A stretch of 64,000 nt of DNA from Prevotella lacticifex (GCF_019973375.1 NZ_BPTV01000001.1:2249104-2313103), one strand, 5' to 3'. Positions 43,687 through 54,003 are shown, counted from the first letter of the stretch. Notes: generated by a model from the letters alone, not told the origin. Numbers and translations: made by a program.

Positions 43687-46600
43687 TTATTTTACTATAA
43701 CCTTCTTGTTTCCAACGACGTAGACACCTTTCTTCAGTCCGCTGAGCGATGTGGCATCCTTGCGGACGAGAGTTCCATCGGCACCGTAGACGTTGAATTT
43801 GGCACCTGCGTTGGCAGTGATAGTGGCTATACCGTCGGCAACGCTCACGCTGACAGGCTCAGAGAGCATCGACTCGCCCTCGGCATACACTACCGACACG
43901 CGGTAAGTGTAGTTGCCGTCAGCAGCAACTTTGTCGACAAATGTCGGCTCAGCCACACCGGCAGCTATGAGCTCACCGTCGCGGTAGATGTTATATCCTT
44001 TGAGGGTCAGGTCGCTTGTTCCACCATACAGCGGAGTGTAGGTGACATCGTCGATCATGAATTCGGATCCATTCTCCTGCGTAGTGTGGCGGATGGCAAA
44101 GTAGGATGCATCCTCCGGAAGCGTGTATCCGCGGTTCTGCCAGTCGGTGAAGTCGACAGTGCCCTCTGCAATCTTATGGAAGGTGGCCACGAAGTTCTTC
44201 ATTGCATTATCGTCGCTCTTGTCCTGCGGCATGGCAGCGGTAGAATAAAGAATCTCGTAAGTCTCACGGCCATAGGCCTGCGGTGTCTTCGTCCAGAAGT
44301 CTATGTCGCTTCCGCCGGTTATCTCCGGCGAAATCAGCCAGTTGTCGTTAGGCAGTGTTGTCGTCTCACCATCGGAAGCACTGAAGGCCATGAGATACTG
44401 CGATCCGCTATGGGGCAGGAGCACTTGGAACTTCTGGAATCCCGCAGCGTCGCGGTTCCACACTTGGAAAGCCTGAGGCTCAAACTCATGAGGCACCTCA
44501 GGACCGCCAAAGTAGATAGGTATCTGCTTGTCGGCGTCGTAGGTTGTCCAGTCGCCGATAGAGTCGATGATGAATGCCTTGTAGCTGTCGAAGTCGTCGG
44601 TGACGGGATCGGTCATCTCGACCTTGTTGCCGTCAACGGTCTCGGGTGCTGTCCACGCCAGTGTGACGCTTCCCTCCGACTCGTTGGCTGTCAGCGCCGT
44701 AGCCTTAGGATACTTTGGTCCGTTGAGATATACGCGCGTCGTGGCCGAAGTGTTGTTCTGTAGCTTTCCGTCGCCGTCGTAGTTGACACGTACGAGGAAG
44801 TTGGCAGAGTCGCCGGCCTCGGTGAGAGCGTTCTTGACATCGAAGGCAAAGTCCTTTGTAGCGTTGACGGCTAATGGCTCACCGTCCTGCGTTGCTACCA
44901 CGGTTCCGTTCTTGACAACGTCGACGGTATAGCTGTCGCTGGCCTTACTGCCCTCGTTGATGATGCGTGCCGTGACGGTGTTGGTCTTGTCGCCGGTGCT
45001 CATGCGGTATGGGATTCCGGCTGTCTCGACAGCGAGGTCCTTGGCTGCAAACTGGTCGAGGCGTACATTGTCAATATACAGTGCTGCCGAGCCGTCGGCT
45101 GTGTAGCCATAGAACTGGAAGGTGACGTTGTTCTTGCCGGCATACTGATGGAGGTCGACAACGTGGCGGTGCCAGCCGTCGGTGCCATCGTTATACTGGA
45201 ATGTGCCGAGGCAGACAGTATCGGCATCGTCGACGGACGCAAAGACGCTGACATAAGCGTCGCCCTCGTCGGCCTCAGCGCCGTGATACATATAGAACGA
45301 CAGTGCCGATGAGTCGCTGGCTGTGAGGTCGATGCGCGGAGTCTGGATGTAGCCTGCCGTCGGTGTGGTGCCGGTGTTGGCGTAGGTAAGTTCACCACCG
45401 TCCTTATCGAACGGGTCGACCGATGCCGAACCTGCTCCGACGACATTCCATCCGTTGCTGCCGGTGCCGTTGTGCAGAACCCAGGGGAGCGACGACAGGC
45501 CCACATGAGCAAAACTCTCCTTGAACGGCTGTGCATACGGTGTGCCGATGATGGCTGCTGCACGGATGCCTGCGCCCTCACCAGTGGCGTCGGACGGATA
45601 GACACCGTACTGGGCATAAACCTGCTGAGATGCGGTGTAGTCAAGGGTCTCGTCGGTGAAGGATGTTCCCTTGACAGCATTAGCGACGCTCTCCCACGAA
45701 TACGAGTTCTCGTTCCAGCGGACGATACGGTAAACGACGTCGGCGGGATTGACGTAGCCGCCGTTCTTACCAACTGCTGAAGCTGCGTTCCACGTCAGCG
45801 TTGCCTTTCCTGTCTGGGGCATGCTGACTTTCAGCCCACGGATGGAATCCGGGATGTCGACGCCGATGAACTTCGTCACCTCAGCGCGGACACCTTTCTG
45901 ATCGCCGCTAAAAGCACGTACATAGAATGTCTTGTTGGCATTCTTGTCGGTGGTAAAATCGTACGAATAGGACGAACCCGGAGTGACACTGTCGAAAGTC
46001 TTCACCTCGTTCTGACCCTCATCGTAGACGACGACCTTGCTCAGTGACTTCAGTGCTGTGCCGTCGGCATTCTTCTCAGGAGCCGCGAAGGAGAGCTTTC
46101 CGTTGAGAGCACCCTCGGCTCCGGCGGTGACGGTCAGTGCTGTGACCGTGTCGGGAGCACTGTGGAGTGCATCCTCGACCATGGATATATCGCTGATCAC
46201 GAAGTCGTTGCTCGTATAAGTCGGACAATAGCCCTGGAAAGCGAGGTAGTAGGAACCGTCCTTCGGAGCCCTCACAATCACGGAGTTGTCAGTTTCGGCA
46301 TCCGTCTCCGAGAATTTATCGAGGAGCAGCTTCCATGTGCTGACATCCTGGAGGTCGGTAACGAGGTAGAGACCGTACTCTACTGGTGACTCCACCGTAC
46401 CGCCGCTGACCTTGAATTTCACCTCATAGTCGCGGTCGGCCTTGAGATTGGTGATGGCCGGGGTGATGGCGTAATCGTTCTGTGCATCCCAGCTTGTGCT
46501 GAGGGTGAGCCCCCACGAGTATCCAGAGGCGAGCTGGCCCCATGTCTGGCCGTTGCCGTTGGCATCGGCGAAGCGCCAGATGGATGAGGCATTCGCGTCG

Positions 46601-48273
46601 CGGAAATTCTCCGTGAACGGCACCTCATAGTGGTCGCCGTATGCTATGGCGTCGGTGGTGGCTGTGGCACCGGCCTTTCCGTTGGCGAGCGATGTCACCT
46701 CATAGTAGTAGGAGGCACGTTTCGTCGGCAGTTTCTCGGCGAAAGATGTGGCTTTTTGATTCTCGGCCACCACTACACTGTCGGGCTGGCGCACCACACG
46801 GTAGCTGATTGCGTTGTCGTCGACGACACCACCGTGGAGCGATGTCTTAGGAGCTTTCCAACTCAGTGAGTCGTTACCCGTCGAAGGGTCGACGGCATAA
46901 GTGAGGCTGTCGACCTCACCGGGAACGTCCTGACCGGCTACAACCTTGAAGGTACGGGCCTGCGAGTTTCCCGAGGCGTTCCTGATGACGATCTTGATGT
47001 TGTGGACGCCCTCGCTGAGGGCCATCGTCTCACTCTGCTTCGAGCCCGCATCGGCGGTGAAAGTCTTGTCGGTTCCGTCGAGGGTGCGCACCACTGTCAG
47101 CGGTCCGCTGACGGCTGAGCCGTCGTAGGCCTTTGTCGGCACGGTGTAGGTGAGGGTCATATTCGTGCGGCTCTCATCCCATGTGTAGGCTATGTCCTGT
47201 GCCGGAGCCGGGGCCTTCGGGTCATCGGCCGGAGTGATATACATTCCGTGGATGTTCTCGTTGCCCGGGAAAGCGGCCACACGGCTGTAGTCGGAACCGC
47301 CGACGGTGCCCTTCCACAGCGATGTGGTGAACTCGCCGTCGTGCATCGACACGTAGACATTGCCGTTGTCGACAACGGTATATGTTCCGCCCTGAGTCGT
47401 GAGAGGAAGGTTCAGTGTTCCGACCTCAGTGAACTCGTTCGTCGAGGGGTTGAGCTTGGTGAGCTTATTGCCGTCGCCGGAGTACTTGCCGGCATAGACG
47501 TTGCCCTCACTGTCGAAAGTGTAGAGGAGGTACCAGTCGTCGGTTTTGGCTATGGTGTCCACCTTGTAGGTGTCCATATTCATCTTCAGGACGAGGCGCG
47601 AAGGAGGGAATGTTCCTGAATCCCAGTCGATGGGCTCATTGTTGTACATCGTCATATACGTCTCGTTGTCCACCGGATTGTAGGCCGCCGTAGAGTATGT
47701 CATCGGGTACAGTCCGCCCAAATCGATAGTATCGCCAACCTGCTGCCACGTGTTGACGTCATATTTCAGCATCTTTGTGCTGGCATACGGGTTGTAGTCG
47801 GCATCATAAGAATATGTAGTGGTCATCACGTAGTAGTAACCGTTGGCGTAGAAAGACACCACCGGCTCATTGGGGAACGTGGCATTGCCGCTGATCTTCG
47901 TGAGATTTATCGGCGACGAGGCGGCGAAAGAGTAGATACCCGCCGGCAGAGTGGTCGGTGTGCGGTAGTCGCCGGTAGTGTAGTTGAAACCATTGATGAT
48001 AGGAGCATTAGGGTCGGCATCGACGGCTCCGATACGCGCCGGCAGACGAGTAACACCCGGTTTTGCCACCGACATCAACGATTGACGTGCTCCGAAGGAC
48101 GCATTGCCACCCCCATGCCGCAGATGTCCGGCAGCGAGGGGAATGTCCTTCTTGATAGCATTAGCACTCACCGCCCGGTGATTCTTCAGCGTCGGGGTCA
48201 GCGTCTGAGCGCTGCCCGTCGAAGGAAGAAATACGCCTAACGCAGTAAGCGCAAAGAGATAAACTTTCTTCAT
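43687..48273 (-). CDS. Large secreted cleaved-adhesin (choice-of-anchor J) protein with T9SS tail
   Basis: 1528 residues. Signal peptide (KKVYLFALTALGVFLPSTG). The first ~380 residues look like a beta-propeller (VSFYANGYYYVMTTTYSYD, LYTFDSEGNVYAGKYSG). Then Fn3-like and three cleaved-adhesin-type jelly rolls: PFTENFRDANASSIWRFAD, PFKESFAHVGLSSLPWVLH...ALYIDNVRLDQ, and DDFDSYKAFIIDSIGDWTT...DNWLISPEITGG...FMIDDVTYTPL. These resemble the hemagglutinin-adhesin modules of gingipains. The tail GVYVVGNKKVIVK is a T9SS sorting signal. First gene of the three-gene operon. Likely a surface protein binding host or matrix ligands. Confidence 0.85.
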   Translation of the reverse strand: MKKVYLFALTALGVFLPSTGSAQTLTPTLKNHRAVSANAIKKDIPLAAGHLRHGGGNASFGARQSLMSVAKPGVTRLPARIGAVDADPNAPIINGFNYTTGDYRTPTTLPAGIYSFAASSPINLTKISGNATFPNEPVVSFYANGYYYVMTTTYSYDADYNPYASTKMLKYDVNTWQQVGDTIDLGGLYPMTYSTAAYNPVDNETYMTMYNNEPIDWDSGTFPPSRLVLKMNMDTYKVDTIAKTDDWYLLYTFDSEGNVYAGKYSGDGNKLTKLNPSTNEFTEVGTLNLPLTTQGGTYTVVDNGNVYVSMHDGEFTTSLWKGTVGGSDYSRVAAFPGNENIHGMYITPADDPKAPAPAQDIAYTWDESRTNMTLTYTVPTKAYDGSAVSGPLTVVRTLDGTDKTFTADAGSKQSETMALSEGVHNIKIVIRNASGNSQARTFKVVAGQDVPGEVDSLTYAVDPSTGNDSLSWKAPKTSLHGGVVDDNAISYRVVRQPDSVVVAENQKATSFAEKLPTKRASYYYEVTSLANGKAGATATTDAIAYGDHYEVPFTENFRDANASSIWRFADANGNGQTWGQLASGYSWGLTLSTSWDAQNDYAITPAITNLKADRDYEVKFKVSGGTVESPVEYGLYLVTDLQDVSTWKLLLDKFSETDAETDNSVIVRAPKDGSYYLAFQGYCPTYTSNDFVISDISMVEDALHSAPDTVTALTVTAGAEGALNGKLSFAAPEKNADGTALKSLSKVVVYDEGQNEVKTFDSVTPGSSYSYDFTTDKNANKTFYVRAFSGDQKGVRAEVTKFIGVDIPDSIRGLKVSMPQTGKATLTWNAASAVGKNGGYVNPADVVYRIVRWNENSYSWESVANAVKGTSFTDETLDYTASQQVYAQYGVYPSDATGEGAGIRAAAIIGTPYAQPFKESFAHVGLSSLPWVLHNGTGSNGWNVVGAGSASVDPFDKDGGELTYANTGTTPTAGYIQTPRIDLTASDSSALSFYMYHGAEADEGDAYVSVFASVDDADTVCLGTFQYNDGTDGWHRHVVDLHQYAGKNNVTFQFYGYTADGSAALYIDNVRLDQFAAKDLAVETAGIPYRMSTGDKTNTVTARIINEGSKASDSYTVDVVKNGTVVATQDGEPLAVNATKDFAFDVKNALTEAGDSANFLVRVNYDGDGKLQNNTSATTRVYLNGPKYPKATALTANESEGSVTLAWTAPETVDGNKVEMTDPVTDDFDSYKAFIIDSIGDWTTYDADKQIPIYFGGPEVPHEFEPQAFQVWNRDAAGFQKFQVLLPHSGSQYLMAFSASDGETTTLPNDNWLISPEITGGSDIDFWTKTPQAYGRETYEILYSTAAMPQDKSDDNAMKNFVATFHKIAEGTVDFTDWQNRGYTLPEDASYFAIRHTTQENGSEFMIDDVTYTPLYGGTSDLTLKGYNIYRDGELIAAGVAEPTFVDKVAADGNYTYRVSVVYAEGESMLSEPVSVSVADGIATITANAGAKFNVYGADGTLVRKDATSLSGLKKGVYVVGNKKVIVK

Positions 48274-48346
48274 AAAAGAATGCAGTTAATTATAAACATA
48301 TTATAAAATGATATATGAATCAAATTATTATCCTCAAATAATGCCG

Positions 48347-48354
48347 CAAAAGTA
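48347..48354 (-). promoter_or_regulatory. Promoter -7 box of the adhesin operon
   Basis: Minus strand TACTTTTG followed by CGG, 74 bases before the ATG at 48273. No convincing -33 at 19-21 bases. Confidence 0.5.
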
Positions 48355-49037
48355 CGAAATTAATAGCAATAATTGCGGCAAATATCATAAAAAATCACAA
48401 TATACGGTAAAAATTACTCATCAATCAGTATTCTCGGTCATTTTATGTGAGGAAAAGACCGTTCTGCTTCTTGCTCACGAAGAACCATTGCTGATGTCGT
48501 TGGATGTAAATATAATTCAAATCCGCTGCCCGATTGTATCCTTTATGTTACCATCTCATTTCGAATGGCTTACCTATACTGTGTATTTGGCTCTGCGATA
48601 ATCCTTGCCGCTGACGGCCTCGGAGATTCTTATCCGTCGAAACGACATCTGCCGTCCTTAGTGGCAACAACAAATACGCGTGACTGTCCGAAACGGCTGA
48701 ACGGGATATATATAAGGTCAGTCATAATCATGCTGACTGCGATTGGTTTTTATTCCGGTGCAAAGGTACAACTTATTTTTCCCGATTCCAAATTTCAGGG
48801 GTATAGAAAGAGGGGTAGAACGAGGGGTAGAAAGGGGTATAGGACTGCGGACGACGGAAAATCACTTATCGAAAAGTTATTTTTCGCATGAAATTCACTT
48901 TCCCGAAAGCTATCTCTGCCGTGGAGCATCCAAAGCCAAAAGCCATAAAATGGCACTCCAAAAGCAAGAAAAGTGTAAGAACTAAAAAAAATAATATAAT
49001 GTAAGGCGGTATTCTGCACGTTTTGGGAAAAAAGTAA
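48355..49037. other. Intergenic region between adhesin operon and glycosyltransferase
   Basis: No clear gene. A minus-strand -7 box TACCTTTG (48768-48761) stands before a 33-residue frame (48731-48630, starting MIMTDLIYIPFSRFG), which is listed as a finding only. From 48798 to 48840 the plus strand has three short purine-rich near-repeats (GAGGGGTAGAA-like). Nothing else recognised. Confidence 0.35.
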
Positions 49038-49045
49038 TACCTTTG
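49038..49045 (+). promoter_or_regulatory. Promoter -7 box of the glycosyltransferase gene
   Basis: TACCTTTG, 28 bases before the ATG at 49074. The -33 element is unclear. Confidence 0.5.
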
Positions 49046-49073
49046 CAACAAAGAAACGAAAAAGACAAGACTA

Positions 49074-49826
49074 ATGAACGAAAGCGACAGTATAGTCATT
49101 ATCCCGACCTACAACGAGAAGGAGAACGTTGAGAAGATTATCCGGGCTGTGCTTGGGCTCGCAAAGCCTTTCCACATCCTTATCATCGACGACGGCAGTC
49201 CCGACGGCACAGGGAATATTGTCAAAGGCCTCATGGCCAATGAGTTTGCAGGCCGCCTCTTTATCATTGAGCGCAGTGGGAAACTCGGGCTCGGTACGGC
49301 CTATATCACCGGCTTCAAGTGGGCTTTAGAGCATAAGTACGACTACATCTTCGAGATGGATGCCGACTTCAGCCACAACCCCGACGACCTTCCGCGCCTC
49401 TATGCGGCCACCCACGACGAGGGCAACGACGTAGCCATAGGGTCGCGCTATCTCACCGGCGTCAACGTAGTGAACTGGCCTATGGGCCGTGTGCTCATGA
49501 GCTACTTCGCCTCCCGCTATGTCAACTTCGTCACGGGAATTCCCGTACGCGACACTACGGCCGGTTTCGTGTGCTACAAACGCCGCGTGTTGGAGACCAT
49601 CAACCTCGACGACGTCCGCTTCAAGGGCTATGCCTTCCAGATAGAGATGAAGTTCACCGCCTATAAGATTGGCTTCAAAATCAAGGAGGTGCCGGTGGTC
49701 TTCGTCAACCGGCGCGAAGGTACGAGCAAGATGAGCGGCGGCATCTTCTCCGAGGCCCTCTTCGGGGTTATGCGGCTGCGCTGGGACGGCTGGTTCAAGA
49801 AGTATCCGGCCATGCCGAAAGACTAA
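49074..49826 (+). CDS. Polyprenyl-phosphate mannosyltransferase (GT2, DPM1-like)
   Basis: 250 residues, no membrane segments. GT2 fold: VIIPTYNEKENVEKII, LIIDDGSPDGTG, FEMDADFSHNPDD (DAD metal site), RYVNFVTGIPVRDTTAGF and the C-terminal VVFVNRREGTSKMS. This matches dolichol/polyprenol-phosphate mannose synthases. It would make a lipid-linked sugar donor at the cytoplasmic face of the membrane, used for protein or envelope glycosylation, which is frequent in Bacteroidota. mfd follows 73 bases later. Confidence 0.9.
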   Translation: MNESDSIVIIPTYNEKENVEKIIRAVLGLAKPFHILIIDDGSPDGTGNIVKGLMANEFAGRLFIIERSGKLGLGTAYITGFKWALEHKYDYIFEMDADFSHNPDDLPRLYAATHDEGNDVAIGSRYLTGVNVVNWPMGRVLMSYFASRYVNFVTGIPVRDTTAGFVCYKRRVLETINLDDVRFKGYAFQIEMKFTAYKIGFKIKEVPVVFVNRREGTSKMSGGIFSEALFGVMRLRWDGWFKKYPAMPKD

Positions 49827-49899
49827 GGACAGACCGCGTCGTGCCGCCGCAGGAATCCACCGCGGCAGCACCGCGATGCCATGTCTATAATAACCGTCT

Positions 49900-52800
49900 A
49901 TGGACATAAAAAACATTGTTGATATATATGCCTCAACGCCTCAGGCGAAGGCATTGACGAAGTTCCTGGAGAAAAAGTCGGTGACGACCATTTTCCTGCA
50001 GGGACTTTTTGCGTCCTCACCATCGCTGTTCTTCGCCGCCATACAACGTAAGGTGAAGGCACCTATGATTTTCATCCTCCAGGATGCCGACGAGGCCGGT
50101 TATTTCTACCACGACCTCACACAGATTGCCGGCGACGACAACGTACTCTTCTACCCTTCGGGCTACCGCCGCGCCGTGAAGTACGGCCAGCGCGATGCTG
50201 CCAATGAGATTCTGCGCACCGAGACGCTCTCCCGTCTGGGCAGTTTCGGCCGTGACGGCCGCGGACCGAAAGGCTCACTGTTCGTTGTCAGCGAGCCGTC
50301 GGCCATCGCCGAGCTCGTGGTGAGCAAGAAACGCCTCGACTCACGCACCCTAACGCTGAAGGTGGGACAAACGGCCGACATCATCGACATAGAAAAGACG
50401 CTGCGCGATTTCGGCTTCACCCAGACCGATTACGTATACGAACCGGGCCAGTTTGCGGTGCGCGGAAGCATCCTCGATGTCTATTCGTTCAGCTCCGAAC
50501 TGCCGTTCCGTGTTGATTTTTTCGGCAATGACATCGACACCATCCGCACTTTCGAAGTCGAGAGCCAGTTGTCGCACGACAAGCTCGACGCCATCTCCGT
50601 CGTCCCCGAGCTCGCCACGCTCACCGAGGAGAAAGTGCCGTTCCTGCAGTTTCTCCCCGAGGGTTCCATCCTCGTGATGAAAAACTACCTCTACGTCCAC
50701 GACACCATCCAGCGCGTCTACGACGACGGATTCTCCTCGCAGGCCATCACCGAGCAGCTTGAGGGCCACACCGAGGTGGAGCAGGCCGAGATACGCTCCG
50801 AGCTCCGGCGCGAGTCGCAGCTCATCACCGGCAGCCAGTTTACCGACGATGCCTCGCGGTTCACGCGCATAGAATTCGGCAGTGAGCCCACGGGCACCCC
50901 GGCAGCGAAACTGACCTTCGATATTGAGCCACAACCTCTATACCATAAGAATTTTGAACTCCTCGAGCGCAGTCTTGAGGACTACCTACTGCAGCAGTAT
51001 AAGCTGTTTATCCTCGCCGACAGCGCCAAGCAGACGAAGCGTCTGGCCGACATCTTCAGCGACCAGGGCAAGGACATCGCCTTCGAGCCGGTGAACAAAA
51101 CGCTCCACGAAGGATTCGTCGACAAGGAGCTGCATATATGCTGTTTCACCGACCATCAGATTTTCGACCGCTATCATAAGTACAATCTGAAATCGGACAA
51201 GGCCCGTGCCGGCAAGATGGCCCTTACGATGAAGGAGCTCCAGGAGCTCGAGCCCGGCGACTACCTCGTACACGTCGACTACGGCATCGGCAAGTTTGCA
51301 GGACTCGTCCGCGTACCGCAGCCAAAGGCCGGCGACGGCGGTCAGGGCTATCAGGAGATGATACGTATCGTCTATCAGCACGGCGATATCGTCGACGTGA
51401 GCATCCACTCGCTCTACAAGATAAGCAAATACCGCAGTGGCAGTGCCGGTGAGGCCCCGCAGCTGTCGGTCTTGGGCAGCGGTGCCTGGGACCGGATGAA
51501 GGAGAAAGCCAAGAAACGCATCAAGGACATTGCCCGCGACCTCATAAAACTCTATGCCAAACGGCGCCGCGAGAAAGGGTTCGCCTTCAGTCCCGACGGC
51601 TATATGCAGCATGAGCTCGAGGCCTCGTTCCTATATGAGGACACCCCCGACCAGAGCAAGGCCACCCAGGACGTGAAGCACGACATGGAGATGGCCAAGC
51701 CCATGGACCGCCTCGTCTGCGGTGATGTGGGCTTCGGCAAGACAGAGGTGGCCATCCGCGCCGCCTTCAAGGCTGCCTGCGACGGTAAGCAGGTGGCTGT
51801 GCTCGTACCGACGACGGTGCTCGCCTTCCAGCACTATCAGACATTTAAAGACCGGCTGCGCGATATGCCCGTGAGGGTGGAATACCTCTCGAGGGCCCGC
51901 ACGGCAAAGCAGACGCGAGAGGTGCTCGCCGACCTCGAGGCCGGAAAGGTGGACATCATCGTAGGCACACATATATTAATAGGTAAGAGGGTGAAATGGC
52001 ACGACCTCGGACTACTTATCATCGACGAGGAACAGAAATTCGGAGTGTCGACGAAGGAGAAGCTGCGGCAGCTGAAGACAAATGTCGACACGCTGACGAT
52101 GAGTGCCACCCCGATACCGCGTACGCTGCAGTTCTCGCTCATGGGAGCCCGCGACATGAGTATCATGCGCACTCCCCCACCCAACCGCTACCCCATCCAG
52201 ACCACCATCTCGACATTCAACCATGAGGTCATTGCCGATGCCATAAACTTTGAGATGAGCCGCAACGGACAGGTGTTCTTCGTCAACGACCGCATCAGTA
52301 ACCTCGGGGCCATTGCCGAACTCATACATAAGTATGTGCCCGACTGCCGTGTGGCCATCGGTCACGGGCAGATGGACCCCGACGAACTGGAGAAGATCAT
52401 CATGGGATTCATGAACTACGACTACGACGTGCTGCTCTCGACGACCATCGTCGAGAATGGTGTCGACATCTCCAACGCCAATACCATCATCATCAACGAT
52501 GCCCACCGTTTCGGCCTCTCCGACCTCCATCAGATGCGGGGCCGTGTGGGACGGTCGAACAAAAAGGCCTTCTGCTATCTCCTCGTACCGCCTCTGGCCA
52601 CCCTCAACGCCGACGCGCGCCGTCGTCTGGAAGCCCTCGAGACATTCTCGGGTCTCGGCAGCGGGTTCACCCTCGCCATGCAGGACCTCGACATCCGTGG
52701 CGCCGGCAACCTCTTGGGTGCCGAGCAGAGCGGATTCATGGAGGACCTCGGCTATGAGACATATCAGAAAATCCTCTCGCAGGCCGTCACCGAACTGAAG

Positions 52801-53325
52801 AACGACGAGTTCCAGGACATGTACCAGGAGCAGATGGACAGTGGAGAGACAATCACCGGCGACGACTTCGTCGACGACTGCTCCATCGACAGCGACCTCG
52901 AGATGTACTTCCCCGACACTTACGTACCCGGCAGCTCGGAGCGTATGCTCCTCTACCGCGAGCTCGACAATATCGACAACGCCGACGACCTAACAGCCTA
53001 CCGCCACCGCCTCGAGGACCGTTTCGGTCCGGTGCCCCACGAGGGTGAGGAGCTCATGCACGTCGTAGAGCTGCGCCGTCTCGGACGGCGACTGGGCTGC
53101 GAGAAGATTATCCTGCGGCAGGGACGCATGCAGATGCAGTTTGTCAGCAACCCGAACAGCGCGTTCTACAAGAGCAAGGCTTTCGGAAAGATTATCGACT
53201 ACATACAGACCAACGTCCGCAACTGCACCCTGCGCGAGAAGAACGGCAAGCGGCAGATGCTCGTCGGCAACATCACGAGTGTTGACAGTGCCGTGGCAGT
53301 GCTCCAGACCATCGACAAGATGTAA
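49900..53325 (+). CDS. mfd: Transcription-repair coupling factor Mfd
   Basis: 1141 residues, full length. UvrB-like N-terminal domains (FLQGLFASSPSLFFAA, RGSILDVYSFSSELPFRVDF), the RNA-polymerase-interacting CarD-like domain (LEPGDYLVHVDYGIGKFAG), and the RecG-like helicase: Walker A VCGDVGFGKTEVAIRA, DEEQ box LLIIDEEQKFGV, TMSATPIPRTL, and VENGVDISNANTIIINDAH/QMRGRVGRS. It removes stalled RNA polymerase at lesions and recruits UvrA. Confidence 0.96.
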   Translation: MDIKNIVDIYASTPQAKALTKFLEKKSVTTIFLQGLFASSPSLFFAAIQRKVKAPMIFILQDADEAGYFYHDLTQIAGDDNVLFYPSGYRRAVKYGQRDAANEILRTETLSRLGSFGRDGRGPKGSLFVVSEPSAIAELVVSKKRLDSRTLTLKVGQTADIIDIEKTLRDFGFTQTDYVYEPGQFAVRGSILDVYSFSSELPFRVDFFGNDIDTIRTFEVESQLSHDKLDAISVVPELATLTEEKVPFLQFLPEGSILVMKNYLYVHDTIQRVYDDGFSSQAITEQLEGHTEVEQAEIRSELRRESQLITGSQFTDDASRFTRIEFGSEPTGTPAAKLTFDIEPQPLYHKNFELLERSLEDYLLQQYKLFILADSAKQTKRLADIFSDQGKDIAFEPVNKTLHEGFVDKELHICCFTDHQIFDRYHKYNLKSDKARAGKMALTMKELQELEPGDYLVHVDYGIGKFAGLVRVPQPKAGDGGQGYQEMIRIVYQHGDIVDVSIHSLYKISKYRSGSAGEAPQLSVLGSGAWDRMKEKAKKRIKDIARDLIKLYAKRRREKGFAFSPDGYMQHELEASFLYEDTPDQSKATQDVKHDMEMAKPMDRLVCGDVGFGKTEVAIRAAFKAACDGKQVAVLVPTTVLAFQHYQTFKDRLRDMPVRVEYLSRARTAKQTREVLADLEAGKVDIIVGTHILIGKRVKWHDLGLLIIDEEQKFGVSTKEKLRQLKTNVDTLTMSATPIPRTLQFSLMGARDMSIMRTPPPNRYPIQTTISTFNHEVIADAINFEMSRNGQVFFVNDRISNLGAIAELIHKYVPDCRVAIGHGQMDPDELEKIIMGFMNYDYDVLLSTTIVENGVDISNANTIIINDAHRFGLSDLHQMRGRVGRSNKKAFCYLLVPPLATLNADARRRLEALETFSGLGSGFTLAMQDLDIRGAGNLLGAEQSGFMEDLGYETYQKILSQAVTELKNDEFQDMYQEQMDSGETITGDDFVDDCSIDSDLEMYFPDTYVPGSSERMLLYRELDNIDNADDLTAYRHRLEDRFGPVPHEGEELMHVVELRRLGRRLGCEKIILRQGRMQMQFVSNPNSAFYKSKAFGKIIDYIQTNVRNCTLREKNGKRQMLVGNITSVDSAVAVLQTIDKM

Positions 53326-53410
53326 CAGGCGGTCACGAGTTGTGCAATCGTTTGCTATGGAAAAAATTACTTTTTGAAGAAAAATTGTTCCATATTGAAC
53401 GAAACCGTTG

Positions 53411-53556
53411 TAACTTTGCGCTCGGTAAGAAAAGGTTTTTTCATAGGTTTAAGCTATTTATTGGTTTCAAGCGTGAAACAAGGGTAAAATTATTGGTTAA
53501 GTCATTCAGATAACATTAAGGTTAAGTAAGGATCGCAGTTCCAATTGTTTGGGGCT
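53411..53556 (+). ncRNA. Candidate small RNA downstream of mfd
   Basis: A -7 box TAACTTTG (53411-53418) lies 86 bases after the mfd stop, with a TTG at 53385-53387 (23-base spacer, slightly long). The following ~130 bases have no frame but two clear stems: GTTTCA/TGAAAC with a 4-base loop (53464-53479) and ATCGCAG/CTGCGAT (53530-53556). The second stem lacks a good T run. A separate RNA is plausible, not proven. Confidence 0.3.
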
Positions 53557-53902
53557 GCGATTCGCCGTTTATAGCCCCCAATACCTCAACGCACTATAGG
53601 AAAATCCATCGCCGGAGGGCCGCTCCGGCATCCTCTCTTGCCACAGAATACGATGTTATACCACCCTCGGCAAACTATAATCACAATTCCATCTTACACC
53701 CCGATGCAACACATTGATTACCAACATATTATTAACGTAATCCATTAGCGCGTTCATGATCCCTTTGCATGGGCGGGTAGGCAGGGTTAGGGGCCGTTCG
53801 GTCGGCCGCAAGACCGAATCTCTGCATTATCTACGTAAGATCAATCTTCCAATCTGGATACCCGCGTAAACCACTGATATTAAGATGCTTGCAGCACTCT
53901 GC

Positions 53903-54003
53903 ACCGTAGGGGTGGGGTTTATCCCCATCCTACCAGCTGCGGGGTAGCTACCTTAATTCCCGTCCGTTATTGGTAGGATGGGGATAAACCCCACCCCTAC
54001 GGT
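53903..54003. repeat. Perfect 33-bp inverted repeat with 35-base loop
   Basis: Arms 53903-53935 and 53971-54003 are exact complements over 33 bases; each starts or ends with the GTAGGGGTGGGG / CCCCACCCCTAC block. The loop contains GGTAGCTACC, itself a palindrome. It could form a very stable hairpin or cruciform. No frame. Flanked by related sequences GCAACACATTGATTACCAA (from 53705) and GCAACACATTAATTACCAA (from 54012). Confidence 0.9.

Noticed and set aside
43405..44763. A 452-codon plus-strand frame
   Set aside because: Antisense to the adhesin and Omp28-like genes and spans their junction; no recognisable motif.
49326..49916. A 196-codon minus-strand frame
   Set aside because: Antisense to the glycosyltransferase; composition is that of a shadow frame.
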